Positions 50,486 through 61,111 of a stretch of 64,000 bases of DNA are shown here, piece by piece (positions within the stretch are counted from its first letter, which is position 1; each line of letters opens with the position of its first letter). The stretch is from Rhizobium sp. P32RR-XVIII (GTDB lineage Bacteria; Pseudomonadota; Alphaproteobacteria; Rhizobiales; Rhizobiaceae). Location: the NCBI RefSeq assembly GCF_012641395.1, contig NZ_JABAIH010000004.1, positions 186,001 to 250,000 of the forward strand, given 5' to 3'. Made by a program: the position numbers and the translations under genes. Below the pieces are notes generated by a model. It was not told the origin of the DNA and made no database searches. It saw only the letters and a list, made by a program, of their open reading frames with translations.

Positions 50486-53400
50486 TCAGAAATACTGCTG
50501 CAGCGGACGGACTTCGAGGTTGCCGGCCCTCAGCGCCTTGATCGCCTGTGCGGCGGCCTCGGCGCCCGCCATCGTCGTGTAGTACGGCACCTTCTGCATC
50601 AGCGTGGCGCGACGGAGCGACTTGGAGTCGGAGATCGCCTTGGTGCCATCCGTCGTGTTGATCACGAGCTGGACCTGGCGGTTGCGGATCGCGTCCTCGA
50701 CATGCGGACGGCCCTCCAGAACCTTGTTGATCTTCGTCGCCTCGATGCCGTTTTCGCCAAGGAAGCGGGCGGTGCCGCCGGTGGCAAGTACCTTGAAGCC
50801 TTCGCCGACCAGAACACGGATCGCCGGCAGGACGCGCGGCTTGTCCTCGTCACGGACGGAAACGAAAACCGTCCCGTCGCGCGGCAGTTCGACGCCGGCG
50901 CCGAGCTGCGATTTGGCAAAAGCAAGCGCGAAGTCGGTGTCGAGACCGATGACTTCGCCGGTCGAACGCATTTCAGGGCCGAGCAGCGTATCGACGCCCG
51001 GGAAGCGGGCGAACGGGAAGACGGCTTCCTTGACGGCGATGTGCTTCAGCGCGCGCGGATCGGGCTTTTCGCCGTAGGCGGCAAAAGTCGCATCCAGCTT
51101 CTCGCCGGCCATGACGCGGGCGGCGATCTTGGCGATCGGCGCGCCGATGGTCTTGGCAACGAAGGGCACGGTGCGCGAGGCGCGGGGGTTGACTTCGAGA
51201 ACGTAGACCGTGCCGTCCTTGATGGCGAACTGGACGTTCATCAGGCCGCCGACGTTCAGCGCCTTCGCCATGGCCTTTGCCTGACGTTCCAGCTCGTCGA
51301 GCAGGTCCGTCGAGAGCGAGCGCGGCGGCAGCGAGCAGGCGCTATCGCCCGAATGGATGCCCGCCTCCTCGATGTGTTCCATGATGCCCGCGACATAAAC
51401 GTCGGTTCCGTCCGAAAGGCAGTCGACGTCGACTTCGATGGCGTTGGTCAGGTAGCTGTCGAAGAGCAGCGGGTTCTTACCGAGGAGCGTGTTGATCTGG
51501 CCGGTCTTGTCGTTCGGATAGCGCTGCTTGATGTCTTCCGGCACCAGTTCCGGAACGGTGTCAAGCAGATAGCTCTGCAACTGACCTTCCGAATGGATGA
51601 TCTGCATGGCGCGGCCACCGAGCACGTAGGAGGGGCGCACCACCAGCGGGAAGCCGATCTCGGCGGCGACGAGGCGGGCCTGTTCGACGGAGTAGGCGAT
51701 GCCATTGTTCGGCTGGTTGAGATCGAGCTTCATCAGAAGTTTCTGGAAGCGGTCGCGGTCTTCTGCGAGGTCGATCATGTCGGGCGCGGTGCCGAGAATC
51801 GGGATGCCGTTCTTTTCCAGCGCCTCTGCAAGCTTCAGCGGCGTCTGGCCGCCGAACTGGACGATGACGCCGACGACTTCGCCCTTTTCCTGCTCCGCGC
51901 GCAGGATCTCGATCACGTCTTCGGCCGTCAGCGGCTCGAAATAGAGGCGGTCGGAGGTGTCGTAGTCGGTCGAAACCGTCTCCGGGTTACAGTTGATCAT
52001 GATCGCTTCGTAGCCCGCATCCTTCAGCGCGAAGGCGGCGTGGCAGCAGCAATAGTCAAACTCGATGCCCTGGCCGATGCGGTTCGGTCCGCCGCCAAGG
52101 ATCACCACCTTCTTGCGGTTGGAGACCTGTGCCTCGGAGCGCGCGGCGCCGACGAACGGCGTCTCATAGGTGGAGTACATGTAGGCGGTCGGCGAGGCGA
52201 ACTCGGCCGCGCATGTGTCGATGCGCTTGAAGACCGGGCGGACGTTCAGGCTGTTGCGGAATTCCGCCACTTCCTTCGGGCGCTTGCCTGTCAGCGTCGC
52301 AAGGCGGGCGTCGGAGAAGCCCATGGCCTTCAGCATGCGCAGGTTCGCGGCGTCCGCCGGGAGGCCATGCTCACGAATGCGGGCTTCCATATCGACGATC
52401 GCCTTGAACTGGGCGATGAACCAGGGGTCGATCTTGGAGCCTTCGTGAACTTCGGCCTCGCTCATGCCCTGGCGCAGCGCCTGGGCAACCATGCGCAGGC
52501 GATCCGGCGTCGGCGTGCCGATCGCCGCGCGGATGGCGTTCTGGCTGGGCTCGCCTTCTTCCATGTCCGGGATTTCGATTTCGTCGAGACCGGTAAGTCC
52601 GGTTTCGAGACCGCGCAGCGCCTTCTGCAGCGATTCCGCGAAGGTGCGGCCGATCGCCATGACTTCGCCGACGGACTTCATCGCCGTCGTCAGAACCGGC
52701 GACGCGCCCGGGAATTTTTCGAAGGCAAAACGCGGGATCTTGGTGACGACGTAGTCGATCGACGGCTCGAAGGAGGCGGGCGTCGCGCCACCGGTGATGT
52801 CGTTCTCCAGCTCGTCCAGCGTATAGCCGACCGCGAGCTTGGCCGCGACCTTGGCGATCGGGAAACCGGTTGCCTTGGAGGCCAGCGCGGAGGAGCGCGA
52901 CACGCGCGGGTTCATCTCGATGACGACCAAGCGGCCGTCCTTCGGATTGACGGCGAACTGGACGTTCGAGCCGCCCGTCTCGACGCCGATCTCGCGCAGC
53001 ACCGCAATCGAGGCGTTGCGCATGATCTGGTATTCCTTGTCCGTCAGCGTCAGCGCAGGCGCGACGGTGATCGAGTCGCCGGTGTGGACGCCCATCGGGT
53101 CGATGTTTTCGATCGAGCAGATGATGATGCAATTGTCCGCCTTGTCGCGGACGACTTCCATTTCAAATTCCTTCCAGCCGAGGACCGACTCCTCGATCAG
53201 GACTTCGGTGGTGGGAGAAGCATCGAGGCCGCCCCCGACGATGTCGAAGAATTCCGAGCGGTTATAGGCAATGCCGCCGCCGGTGCCGCCGAGCGTGAAG
53301 GAGGGACGGATGATAGCCGGCAGGCCGACATGATCGAGCGCCTGCGCGGCAATCGCCATGGCATGGTTCAAATAGCGCTGCTTGCGGTCGCTTTCGCCGA

Positions 53401-53971
53401 GGTTCCACTGGTTTTCCAATTCGTCCAGTGCGGTATCGAGGTCCGGGCCAGAGAGGCTTTCGCGCAGCTTGGCGCGCTGGGCCTCATGTGTCTTGCGGTC
53501 CGCATCCTTGATGTCCGTGGCGTTTGCGAGCATCGAGCGCGGCGTTTCCAGGCCAATGCGAACCATGGCTTCGCGGAAGAGGGCGCGGTCTTCGGCCATG
53601 TCGATTGCCGCCGGCTTGGCGCCGATCATCTCGACATTGTAGCGGTCGAGCACGCCCATGCGCTTCAGCGAGAGGGCGGTGTTCAGCGCCGTCTGGCCGC
53701 CCATGGTCGGCAGCAGCGCGTCCGGGCGCTCCTTGGCGATGATCTTGGCAACTACTTCCGGTGTGATCGGCTCGACATAGGTTGCGTCGGCAAGGCCCGG
53801 ATCGGTCATGATCGTCGCCGGGTTGGAATTGACGAGGATGACGCGATAGCCTTCCTCCTTCAACGCCTTGCAGGCCTGGGTGCCGGAATAGTCGAATTCG
53901 CAGGCCTGGCCGATGACGATCGGTCCCGCGCCGATGATGAGAATCGATTTGATGTCTTGGCGCTTCGGCAT
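50486..53971 (-). CDS. carB: Carbamoyl-phosphate synthase large subunit
   Basis: 1161 residues. Makes carbamoyl phosphate for pyrimidine and arginine synthesis with the CarA glutaminase. Two ATP-grasp halves: the N-half has [43 protein letters not shown] segments; the C-half starts [14 protein letters not shown] and contains [18 protein letters not shown]. The C-terminal allosteric methylglyoxal-synthase-like domain has [21 protein letters not shown]. Full length and intact. Long opposite-strand frames across it are shadows. carA lies about 9.8 kb away. Confidence 0.99.
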   Translation of the reverse strand: MPKRQDIKSILIIGAGPIVIGQACEFDYSGTQACKALKEEGYRVILVNSNPATIMTDPGLADATYVEPITPEVVAKIIAKERPDALLPTMGGQTALNTALSLKRMGVLDRYNVEMIGAKPAAIDMAEDRALFREAMVRIGLETPRSMLANATDIKDADRKTHEAQRAKLRESLSGPDLDTALDELENQWNLGESDRKQRYLNHAMAIAAQALDHVGLPAIIRPSFTLGGTGGGIAYNRSEFFDIVGGGLDASPTTEVLIEESVLGWKEFEMEVVRDKADNCIIICSIENIDPMGVHTGDSITVAPALTLTDKEYQIMRNASIAVLREIGVETGGSNVQFAVNPKDGRLVVIEMNPRVSRSSALASKATGFPIAKVAAKLAVGYTLDELENDITGGATPASFEPSIDYVVTKIPRFAFEKFPGASPVLTTAMKSVGEVMAIGRTFAESLQKALRGLETGLTGLDEIEIPDMEEGEPSQNAIRAAIGTPTPDRLRMVAQALRQGMSEAEVHEGSKIDPWFIAQFKAIVDMEARIREHGLPADAANLRMLKAMGFSDARLATLTGKRPKEVAEFRNSLNVRPVFKRIDTCAAEFASPTAYMYSTYETPFVGAARSEAQVSNRKKVVILGGGPNRIGQGIEFDYCCCHAAFALKDAGYEAIMINCNPETVSTDYDTSDRLYFEPLTAEDVIEILRAEQEKGEVVGVIVQFGGQTPLKLAEALEKNGIPILGTAPDMIDLAEDRDRFQKLLMKLDLNQPNNGIAYSVEQARLVAAEIGFPLVVRPSYVLGGRAMQIIHSEGQLQSYLLDTVPELVPEDIKQRYPNDKTGQINTLLGKNPLLFDSYLTNAIEVDVDCLSDGTDVYVAGIMEHIEEAGIHSGDSACSLPPRSLSTDLLDELERQAKAMAKALNVGGLMNVQFAIKDGTVYVLEVNPRASRTVPFVAKTIGAPIAKIAARVMAGEKLDATFAAYGEKPDPRALKHIAVKEAVFPFARFPGVDTLLGPEMRSTGEVIGLDTDFALAFAKSQLGAGVELPRDGTVFVSVRDEDKPRVLPAIRVLVGEGFKVLATGGTARFLGENGIEATKINKVLEGRPHVEDAIRNRQVQLVINTTDGTKAISDSKSLRRATLMQKVPYYTTMAGAEAAAQAIKALRAGNLEVRPLQQYF

Positions 53972-54145
53972 GGGCGATATCCGTTTCTAGCTGCGCAAAA
54001 AGCCGGCCAGGGTGGGAGGGCACCGGGTCGGGTCGCGCATTGAGGGTCTTTTCAGGCTAGAAGCGGCTTATAGGCAAATGCTTCTGCAAACGGAACCCCA
54101 TAAATCGCGGAATCGACAGGAATCGGCAAAGTCCCGGAAGACGCC

Positions 54146-55171
54146 TCAGAGACCTGGGATCACTAGGGCCCGGATCTCGCCTGCCGGCGGCGGATTGGCG
54201 ATTGTTCGGGCAGCCTCGTCGAAGCCGATCTTTCGCGAAATCAGTGGCTCCACCTTGATCGCGCCGGTTGCGATCAGATCGGCGGCGCGGGCATGGGTGA
54301 AGGGATTGACGAAGGAGCTCAGCAGCCGGATTTCCCGGAAGAGGAGATCGAACGGTTCGATGGACACTTTGACGCCCTGAGGCATGACGCCGAGGATCAC
54401 GGCTGTACCGCCTTTTCTCGCAAGCCGCGGCGCCTCTTCGACCGTCTCGGTGACCCCTGCGCACTCGATGACAACATCCGCGCCACCGGGAAGAATACCG
54501 CCGTCGCCTGATATTAGATCGACGATGTCGCCCGATGACGGGTCAATCGTCGCCGTGGCGCCGAGATCTTTGGCGAGGCGGCGCTTGCCGGCATTGCGGG
54601 TCGCCAGCACCACCCGCGTCGCGCCCGCCAGCCGGGCGAGCTGCACGACCAGAAGGCCGATGACGCCGCCACCGAGCACGACCACCGAATAACCCGTTTT
54701 GATCTCCGCCATATCGACGCCATGCAGGCAGCAGGCGAGCGGTTCGCAGAATGCGCCATGCAAGGGATCGAGGTCGCCGGGAAGGGCGAAGGCCTGCTGC
54801 TCCGGCATGCAGACATATTCTGCGAAGCCGCCGTCGCGATGGATGCCGATGGCCTGCAGGTTGCGGCAGAGATTGACGCGGCCGCGTTTGCATTCGGGGC
54901 AGCGTCCGCAGGAGATGTTCGGGTCGCCCGTCACGCGCATGCCCGGGTGGAATGCCGTGACGTCACGGCCGACCGCTTCGACGATGCCGGTAAATTCATG
55001 CCCCAAGGTCACCGGCGGCTTAGAGGGAAACTCGCCGAGGAAGAGATGGCGGTCCGTCCCGCAGATACCGCACGCATCGACCTTGACGAGTACATCGTTT
55101 GGACCCGGAACCGGCTTTTCAAGGTCGCTCACCGCAAGCCTGCCGATCGCCTCCAGACGCAGCGCTTTCAT
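54146..55171 (-). CDS. Zinc-dependent alcohol/polyol dehydrogenase (MDR)
   Basis: A 341-residue medium-chain dehydrogenase. Catalytic zinc site VDACGICGTDRHLFLGEFPSKPPVTLGHEFTGIVEAVG; structural zinc lobe CGRCPECKRGRVNLC; NAD motif VVLGGGVIGLLVVQLARLAGA. It resembles L-iditol/sorbitol or threonine dehydrogenases; the true substrate is unknown. ATG 55171 has GGGAGGACTAG upstream. Single-gene unit, about 175 bp from carB. Confidence 0.93.
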   Translation of the reverse strand: MKALRLEAIGRLAVSDLEKPVPGPNDVLVKVDACGICGTDRHLFLGEFPSKPPVTLGHEFTGIVEAVGRDVTAFHPGMRVTGDPNISCGRCPECKRGRVNLCRNLQAIGIHRDGGFAEYVCMPEQQAFALPGDLDPLHGAFCEPLACCLHGVDMAEIKTGYSVVVLGGGVIGLLVVQLARLAGATRVVLATRNAGKRRLAKDLGATATIDPSSGDIVDLISGDGGILPGGADVVIECAGVTETVEEAPRLARKGGTAVILGVMPQGVKVSIEPFDLLFREIRLLSSFVNPFTHARAADLIATGAIKVEPLISRKIGFDEAARTIANPPPAGEIRALVIPGL

Positions 55172-55400
55172 CTAGTCCTCCCTGTTCCTCTGCATGCAAT
55201 CAGAGGGAAAGTAGGAGTCGCGTCAAGCGCTTGGATGAAAGACCTCACGCAAAACGCCGGCGGACTTCCTCGGCATGGCTGCGGCTAACGGGTATTTCGG
55301 TGTCACCCCGCGCTCTTCGCATGAGCCTTCTGGAATTCACGTTCTGCCCGGATATATAGACATTTCTAGGGTAGACAAGCGCATGCCGGGGAGAGTTCAG

Positions 55401-56333
55401 ATGGAATGGAGAGGCCGTCGTCAGTCGAACAATGTCGAGGATCGCCGTGGAGATCCGTCGCCCGGCGGATTGGGCCGTAATCCGTTCGGCCGCGGCGGCG
55501 GCTTCAGTTTTCCGTCCGGAGGCGGCGTAGGCCGCAGGGGAGGCGGGCTTTCCATCGGCACCATCATCTTCCTCGTCGTGATCTATCTGCTCTTCAAGGC
55601 TATGGGCATCGATCTGTTGCAGGTTATCGACGGCGGAATGACGGGCGGCACCGGCTATGAGCAAAGCCAATCGGAAGGAAGCAGCCCGCCTGCGAATGAC
55701 GAGATGACGGCGTTCATGCGGACAGTGCTGGCTGAGACAGAGGATACCTGGAACGGGATCTTTCAGGCGCAGGGCAGGCAATACGAAGAGCCTCCCCTCG
55801 TGCTCTTTGCCGAGGCGACGCAGTCGGGCTGCGGCTTTGCATCCGCTGCGACCGGACCGTTCTATTGCCCTGTTGATCGCAAGGTCTATCTCGACACGGC
55901 TTTCTTCGAGGAGCTCAGCAGCAGGTTCGGCGCTTCCGGCGACTTTGCCGAGGCCTATGTCGTGGCCCACGAGGTCGGCCATCACGTTCAGAACCTGCTC
56001 GGAATCCTGCCGAAATTCAACGAGGCGCGCCAGCGCATGAGCGAAGCCGACGCCAACAAGATTTCGGTGCGCGTCGAACTGCAGGCCGATTGCTTCGCAG
56101 GCATCTGGGGCAAGTTTACCCAGCAGAAGGGCATTCTCGAAGCCGGCGATCTTGAGGAAGCGTTGAACGCCGCCCAGCAGATCGGCGACGATACCCTGCA
56201 GAAGCGCAGCCAGGGCTATGTCGTGCCGGAGAGCTTCAATCACGGCACTTCGGAGCAACGCGTGCGCTGGTTCAAGCGCGGTTTCGAGAGCGGCCAGCTC
56301 GCCGCCTGCGACACCTTCTCCGGCCCGATCTGA
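55401..56333 (+). CDS. Neutral zinc metallopeptidase YpfJ family
   Basis: A 310-residue membrane-anchored protein. A Gly/Arg-rich N-terminus precedes one TM helix (GTIIFLVVIYLLFKAMGI), followed by a periplasmic or extracytoplasmic peptidase domain with YCPVDRKVYLDTAFFEEL and the zinc-binding VVAHEVGHHVQNLLG (HExxH), LQADCFAGIWG (third ligand) and FNHGTSEQRVRWFKRGF. ATG 55401 has GGAGAG upstream. Convergent with the aldo/keto reductase. The substrate is unknown. Confidence 0.93.
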   Translation: MEWRGRRQSNNVEDRRGDPSPGGLGRNPFGRGGGFSFPSGGGVGRRGGGLSIGTIIFLVVIYLLFKAMGIDLLQVIDGGMTGGTGYEQSQSEGSSPPANDEMTAFMRTVLAETEDTWNGIFQAQGRQYEEPPLVLFAEATQSGCGFASAATGPFYCPVDRKVYLDTAFFEELSSRFGASGDFAEAYVVAHEVGHHVQNLLGILPKFNEARQRMSEADANKISVRVELQADCFAGIWGKFTQQKGILEAGDLEEALNAAQQIGDDTLQKRSQGYVVPESFNHGTSEQRVRWFKRGFESGQLAACDTFSGPI

Positions 56334-56390
56334 GCGAAATGGCTTTGCTCCTCGCCGGCCTTCGGCTCTGAGGCCGGCAAGGGCAAGGAT

Positions 56391-57386
56391 CTATTTTTCG
56401 CTATCCATGTGCTTCAATTGCGCATCCGGGTAGCGTGCGCCTGCGGCGGCATCCTTCGGCACAGCGCGTCCGATCGCTGCTATATCGTCCGGCGAAAGCT
56501 GGACGGCCCGTGAACCAAGCGCTTCTGTCAGTTGGTCACGGCGGCGGGCGCCGACGAGCGGGACGATGTCCTTGCCTTGGGCGGCAACCCAGGCGATTGC
56601 GATCTGCGCGATCGAGACCTGCTTTGCTTCGGCGACTTTCCGGAGTTCTTCGACGAGCGCCAGATTGCGGTCGACATTGCCCTCCTGGAAACGAGGACTG
56701 AAAGTCCGGAAATCGCCTTTGCCGCTTCCCTGACCCTTCTGCCAGTGGCCGCTGATCAGACCGCGGGAAAGGACGCCGTAAGCGGTGATCGAAATACCAA
56801 GCTCGCGGCAGACCGGCAGGATTGCATCCTCGATGCCGCGCGAAATCAGCGAATATTCGATTTGCAGATCGGCAATCGGATGGACGGCGGCCGCCCTGCG
56901 GATCGTATCGGCGCCGACTTCGGAAAGACCGATATGTCTGATGTAACCGGCCTTGATCATGTCGCCGATGGCGCCGACAGTCTCTTCGATCGGAACATTC
57001 GGGTCGAGGCGGGCAGGGCGGTAAATATCGATATAGTCGACGCCGAGACGCTGCAGCGAATAGGCGACGAAGTTCTTGAGCGCCGCAGGGCGGCAATCAT
57101 AGCCGCTCCACCCGCCCTGAGGATCGCGCAGCGCCCCGGTCTTGACGCTGATCACGACGTCTTCGCGTTTGCGGCCTCTCAGCGCTTCTCCGATCAGCAT
57201 CTCGTTGTGGCCCATACCGTAAAAATCGCCCGTATCCAGCAGGTTCACGCCCGCATCGAGCGCCGCATGGATGGTGGCGATGGCTTCCGCGCGGTCCGAG
57301 GGCCCGTACATTCCCGACATGCCCATGCAACCGAGGCCGATGGCGGATACTTCCGGTCCTGTCTTTCCCAAGCGATAGGTCTGCAT
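56391..57386 (-). CDS. Aldo/keto reductase
   Basis: 331 residues of the AKR13/YajO-like class. TIM barrel with GLGCMGMSGMYGPSDRAEAI, catalytic Asp and Tyr in LLDTGDFYGMGHNEMLIG, Lys in VISVKTGALRD, the His replaced within YIDIYRPARLDPNVPIEET (His to Pro/Ala region), and IAIAWVAAQGKDIVPLVGARRRDQLTEALG as the NADP-binding end. Reduces aldehydes with NADPH; substrate unknown. Divergent from a LysR gene that probably controls it. Confidence 0.92.
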   Translation of the reverse strand: MQTYRLGKTGPEVSAIGLGCMGMSGMYGPSDRAEAIATIHAALDAGVNLLDTGDFYGMGHNEMLIGEALRGRKREDVVISVKTGALRDPQGGWSGYDCRPAALKNFVAYSLQRLGVDYIDIYRPARLDPNVPIEETVGAIGDMIKAGYIRHIGLSEVGADTIRRAAAVHPIADLQIEYSLISRGIEDAILPVCRELGISITAYGVLSRGLISGHWQKGQGSGKGDFRTFSPRFQEGNVDRNLALVEELRKVAEAKQVSIAQIAIAWVAAQGKDIVPLVGARRRDQLTEALGSRAVQLSPDDIAAIGRAVPKDAAAGARYPDAQLKHMDSEK

Positions 57387-57446
57387 TTCTCTTTCCTTCT
57401 CGAATGCCGAACGACACCCTTGAAAGTGTTTCTACGCGACGCTAGC

Positions 57447-57497
57447 TTGTGCGATAATCCGGATAACTCAGAACAGGCTGTACGGAAAATCGCACAA
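57447..57497. promoter_or_regulatory. Spaced perfect inverted repeat in the LysR/aldo-keto promoter region
   Basis: Arms TTGTGCGAT (57447-57455) and ATCGCACAA (57489-57497) are perfect 9-bp reverse complements, 42 bp centre to centre (four helical turns). The right arm ends at the A of the LysR start codon. The spacing suits binding of a LysR tetramer with DNA bending, or repression of the regulator by itself. Confidence 0.55.
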
Positions 57498-58423
57498 TGG
57501 ATGATTTGCCTCTCAGTGATCTGGATGCCTTCGCAGCCATTGCAAGGGAGCGCAGCTTTCGCGCGGCTGCCCGAAAACGTGGTGTCTCGCCTTCCTCTCT
57601 CAGCGATTCCCTCCGGCGTCTCGAAGAGCGCCTTGGCGTGCGCCTTCTCAACCGGACGACGCGTAGCGTGACACCCACGGAGGCAGGCGAGAGATTGCTG
57701 GAGCGGCTTGCGCCGGCGCTTGGCGAGGTCGCCTCGGCGCTCGGCCAGCTCGACAATTTTCGCGACAGCCCGGCCGGGACGCTGCGTCTCAACGTTCCAA
57801 CGATCGCGGCAAAGCTTTTCATGTCCGATTTTGCCAATCGGTTCCTGCTTCGCTATCCGCAGATCACCCTCGAAGTGATTGCCGAAGACAGCTTCATCGA
57901 TGTGCTTGCCGCTGGCTACGACGCAGGCATCCGTTATGACGAGCGGTTGGAGCGCGACATGATCGCCGTGCCGATCGGCCCGCGCCGCCAGCGCTATATA
58001 ACGGCCGCTTCACCTGGCTATCTCGAAAGACGGGGCGTGCCGCAACACCCGAAGGAACTCCTGGGGCATGACTGCATCCGCCACCGCTTCCTCAGCGGCG
58101 CCACGGTCGGCTGGGAATTCGAGCGCGGAGAGGAAAGGCTGGTGATCTCGCCTTCCGGCCCGCTGGTGGCCAATGCCATCGAGATGGAGGTCAGCGCGGC
58201 CATCGCCGGTCTCGGCGTCATTCGCACTTTCGAGGAAGCGCTCGCGCCGGCTATAGCGCGCGGCGAACTCGTGCCGGTCCTTGAAGAGTGGGTTACGGAA
58301 TTCTCCGGACCCTTCCTCTACTACGCCAGCCGCAGGCACATGCCATCAGCTCTGCGCGCCTTCGTCGATTTTGTGAAGCGGGAGCAACGTCTGTCCGACG
58401 TAAACCCGGCCGCCACCCGTTAG
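57497..58423 (+). CDS. LysR-family regulator
   Basis: 308 residues. Winged helix (DLDAFAAIARERSFRAAARKRGVSPSSLSDSLRRLEERLGVRLLNRTTRSVTPTEAGERLLERL) and effector domain with SPAGTLRLNVPTIAAKLFM. It is the CrgA-like subgroup. Divergent from the aldo/keto reductase and separated by 110 bp containing the spaced inverted repeat. Its stop overlaps that of the convergent sterol desaturase gene by three bases. Confidence 0.93.
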   Translation: MDDLPLSDLDAFAAIARERSFRAAARKRGVSPSSLSDSLRRLEERLGVRLLNRTTRSVTPTEAGERLLERLAPALGEVASALGQLDNFRDSPAGTLRLNVPTIAAKLFMSDFANRFLLRYPQITLEVIAEDSFIDVLAAGYDAGIRYDERLERDMIAVPIGPRRQRYITAASPGYLERRGVPQHPKELLGHDCIRHRFLSGATVGWEFERGEERLVISPSGPLVANAIEMEVSAAIAGLGVIRTFEEALAPAIARGELVPVLEEWVTEFSGPFLYYASRRHMPSALRAFVDFVKREQRLSDVNPAATR

Positions 58424-59382
58424 GAGCTGCTACTGTCCGGCTGCGGCGTCTCGGCGATTTCGGCCGCGGCACTTGGCGCCCGTCCCAGAATTTGCCGCGC
58501 GCCTTTGGCCGAGAACGGCTGCGAGAGCTGCGCCCAAAAGCCTTCGGATATCCGCCCGCTGATGCCGATATCGATCGAGGAAGGCCGGGGCGGATTGAAA
58601 TAGGTGCCGAAAACCTGATCCCATAGGACCAGGTTTTCTCCGTAGTTGGTGTTTCCTTCGGCAAGAATCCGGGAGTGGTGCCAGCGATGGAGCCGGGGTG
58701 TGCTGAAGACGTAGTCGAGGAGACTTGTTCGCACATCGAGATTGCAGTGCGTCAGGAGACCGATGAAAGCCGTGACGGCGCCAATCCACAGGAAGACGGG
58801 CAGGGGCGCACCTATCAGGTAGAGCGGCGCCTGGCTGAGTGCGATCTTGAACAAGGAATCGACGATGTGGAACCGACCGGTATTCACGACCCAGAGCCGC
58901 CCGACACTGTGATGCAGCGCGTGGAACCGCCAGATGAAAAGATTTTCATGCGCGACGCGGTGGGCGACATAAAGGCCGAGTTCGGCGACGACGAGCCCGA
59001 GGATCACTTGCAGCATCAGCGGCCAGTCATTCGGCCAGATGGGAAAGGGCGCGATCCAGAACGACTTGGCGAGTGTTGCAGCCCCCATCGGCGCCGTCAC
59101 GCCGATGGCCGCGACGAGCTGCACGCCCCCCTTGCTCAGCAGCGTATGGGCGATGTCGTTGAACGTTTCTCCATCCTTGGAGAGCCAGCTTCGCTCGTAA
59201 GGCATGAGGCGTTCCGCAAAGCCGATGAGAGCGACGATGGAGAGATAGACGACATTGAACCAGAAGAGCGGGACCGACGACCGGAAGGCGAAATAGGCAC
59301 CCACAAGGCCGAGCACCAAGAACATCGGCCACAGCAACCGCGACATTGTCGAGTAGAGGATACCCTTGCCGTCCGCTGCCAT
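58420..59382 (-). CDS. Sterol desaturase/fatty acid hydroxylase family protein
   Basis: A 320-residue integral membrane di-iron oxygenase of the FA_hydroxylase family. Four to five TM helices and three His clusters, HRVAHENLFIWRFHALHHS and LHRWHHS, form the metal site. Rhizobia use related enzymes on fatty acids and carotenoids; the substrate is not readable. The C-terminal tail is hydrophilic. ATG 59382 is listed; MSRLL at 59346 is an alternative. Stop overlaps that of the LysR gene. Confidence 0.9.
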   Translation of the reverse strand: MAADGKGILYSTMSRLLWPMFLVLGLVGAYFAFRSSVPLFWFNVVYLSIVALIGFAERLMPYERSWLSKDGETFNDIAHTLLSKGGVQLVAAIGVTAPMGAATLAKSFWIAPFPIWPNDWPLMLQVILGLVVAELGLYVAHRVAHENLFIWRFHALHHSVGRLWVVNTGRFHIVDSLFKIALSQAPLYLIGAPLPVFLWIGAVTAFIGLLTHCNLDVRTSLLDYVFSTPRLHRWHHSRILAEGNTNYGENLVLWDQVFGTYFNPPRPSSIDIGISGRISEGFWAQLSQPFSAKGARQILGRAPSAAAEIAETPQPDSSSS

Positions 59383-59717
59383 TCGCCGCTTTCATCAACC
59401 TCGTTGCGGGGATCAGTCTATAGCGCGCAACGGCAAGCGGCGTCCATGGCGTTTGGCCATACCTCGTGCGCAAGGCACAAAAATTTGTGCTTGATTGGGC
59501 CCACCGCATCGATCGACAGCGCCTTCGTCGATTTCGTGAAAGAGCAGCGCGCACGGCTTGATTCCCATATTGTTCCGCCCGTGCATCAATTTCGCTGGCG
59601 GCTCGATCAAAAACTTTGAAATGTTCACGTATTGTTTCACTTTTTGGCCTGGGCTATGTAACATTCCTGGCGATGAGATCGTCTTTCCAGAAAGCAGTCC
59701 TCTCAAGAGATGTTTTC
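59383..59717. other. Intergenic region with a LysR-like gene fragment
   Basis: 335 bp with no intact gene. It contains a small fragment (59519 onward) resembling the end of a LysR gene and the promoter of the TetA-like gene, whose AT-rich leader has TTCACTTTTT near 59637. No terminator seen. Confidence 0.4.
59519..59580 (+). pseudogene. Short remnant of a LysR C-terminus
   Basis: A 22-base stretch (59519-59540) matches 58356-58377 in the end of the nearby LysR gene at 21 positions, encoding AFVDFVK in both; no upstream LysR sequence remains. It may be a decayed regulator of the following transporter, or a chance conserved motif. Confidence 0.3.
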
Positions 59718-60965
59718 ATGCTTGATCCGAAATTCGTTCGCCGCGGGCTTTTCCTCGTTTTCATGATCCTCTTTCTGGATGTGATCGGTATTGCGATCAT
59801 CATGCCGGTGCTGCCCGCCTACCTCGAGGAGCTGACGGGCGGCACCGTCAGCGATGCGGCGCTCGACGGCGGCTGGTTGCTGGTCGTCTACGCCGCCATG
59901 CAGTTCCTGTTCGCACCGTTCCTTGGCAACCTCAGCGACCGCTTTGGCCGCCGCCCGATCCTGCTTCTGTCGGTGCTGACCTTTGCGATCGACAATTTCA
60001 TCTGCGCGATCGCCACCAGCTTCTGGATGCTCTTCGTCGGCCGGGCGCTTGCCGGCTTCAGCGGCGGCAGCTTTGCGACCTGCTCGGCCTATATCGCCGA
60101 CATCAGCAACGACGAGAACCGCGCCAAGAACTTCGGCCTGATCGGCATCGCCTTCGGCGTCGGCTTCACCATCGGCCCGGTCATCGGCGGCCTTCTCGGC
60201 GAATTCGGTCCGCGCGTTCCATTCCTGGGCGCGGCTCTGCTTTCCTTCCTCAACTTCGCCGCGGCCTATTTCCTGCTGCCGGAAACGCTCGACGCGAAAC
60301 ATCGGCGAACCTTCGAATGGAAGCGGGCCAACCCATTGGGGGCGCTGAAACAGATGCGCAACTATCCTGGCATCGGCTGGATCGGCGCCGTCATGTTCCT
60401 CTTCTGGTTGGCGCATTCCGTCTATCCCGCCGTCTGGTCCTTCGTTTCCACCTACCGCTACGGCTGGAGCGAGGGCCAGATCGGTCTTTCGCTCGGCATT
60501 TATGGCATCGGTGCTGCCCTCGTCATGGGGCTTATCCTGCCGAAGATCGTGCCGGTGCTCGGCGAGCGGAGGACCGCGGTCGTTGGCCTCTCCTTCTCGG
60601 TCATCGGCCTGACGGGCTATGCTTTCGCTTGGGAGGGATGGATGGTTTACGTGGTCATCATCATGACCGTCATGGAAAACCTGGCCGATCCACCGCTTCG
60701 CAGCATAGCCGCTGGCAAGGTTCCGCCATCGGCGCAGGGCGAGTTGCAGGGCGCGTTGACCAGCCTCACCAGCATCACGACCATTGTCGGCCCGCTTATC
60801 TTTACGCAGTTGTTCGGCTATTTCACCGGGCCGGATGCCCCGGTGACTTTTGCCGGCGCTCCTTATCTGCTGGCCGCATTCTTTATTCTCAGTGCGGCTT
60901 TGGTCTTCCTCGCGAAGGTCAGGACCGGAAAACCTGCGGAAGCCCTCGAGGCGCTGGCGGAGTGA
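59718..60965 (+). CDS. TCR/Tet-family MFS transporter (TetA-like)
   Basis: 415 residues and twelve TM helices in the TetA subgroup: [21 protein letters not shown], motif A as [17 protein letters not shown], and [23 protein letters not shown] with motif C-like residues. TetA homologues of housekeeping type in rhizobia export diverse compounds; tetracycline resistance should not be assumed. ATG 59718 begins the protein; the longer frame upstream is intergenic. The TetR regulator that often accompanies tetA is absent here. Confidence 0.9.
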   Translation: MLDPKFVRRGLFLVFMILFLDVIGIAIIMPVLPAYLEELTGGTVSDAALDGGWLLVVYAAMQFLFAPFLGNLSDRFGRRPILLLSVLTFAIDNFICAIATSFWMLFVGRALAGFSGGSFATCSAYIADISNDENRAKNFGLIGIAFGVGFTIGPVIGGLLGEFGPRVPFLGAALLSFLNFAAAYFLLPETLDAKHRRTFEWKRANPLGALKQMRNYPGIGWIGAVMFLFWLAHSVYPAVWSFVSTYRYGWSEGQIGLSLGIYGIGAALVMGLILPKIVPVLGERRTAVVGLSFSVIGLTGYAFAWEGWMVYVVIIMTVMENLADPPLRSIAAGKVPPSAQGELQGALTSLTSITTIVGPLIFTQLFGYFTGPDAPVTFAGAPYLLAAFFILSAALVFLAKVRTGKPAEALEALAE

Positions 60966-61111
60966 GCCATCAAATTCCGTGATCCGATGATGAATTTTTC
61001 ATCATTTGCCCCTTTTGGGATGGCTCTTCGCGGGGCTTTGATCTAAGGCGCGGTGTTACTTTGCCGCTAGCTGCGGGCGAAAGTGATGCAACCAAGACAG
61101 GAATGGCTCTG

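Noticed and set aside
50432..54043. A 1203-residue plus-strand open frame opposite carB
   Set aside because: It is the antisense shadow of carB: the carB protein is full length with all motifs, whereas this frame is Arg/Asp/His-rich with no domain.
56342..56385. Hairpin GCCGGCC/GGCCGGC between the metallopeptidase and aldo/keto reductase stops considered as a bidirectional terminator
   Set aside because: The stem is good, but no T run is present in either direction, so I do not list it.
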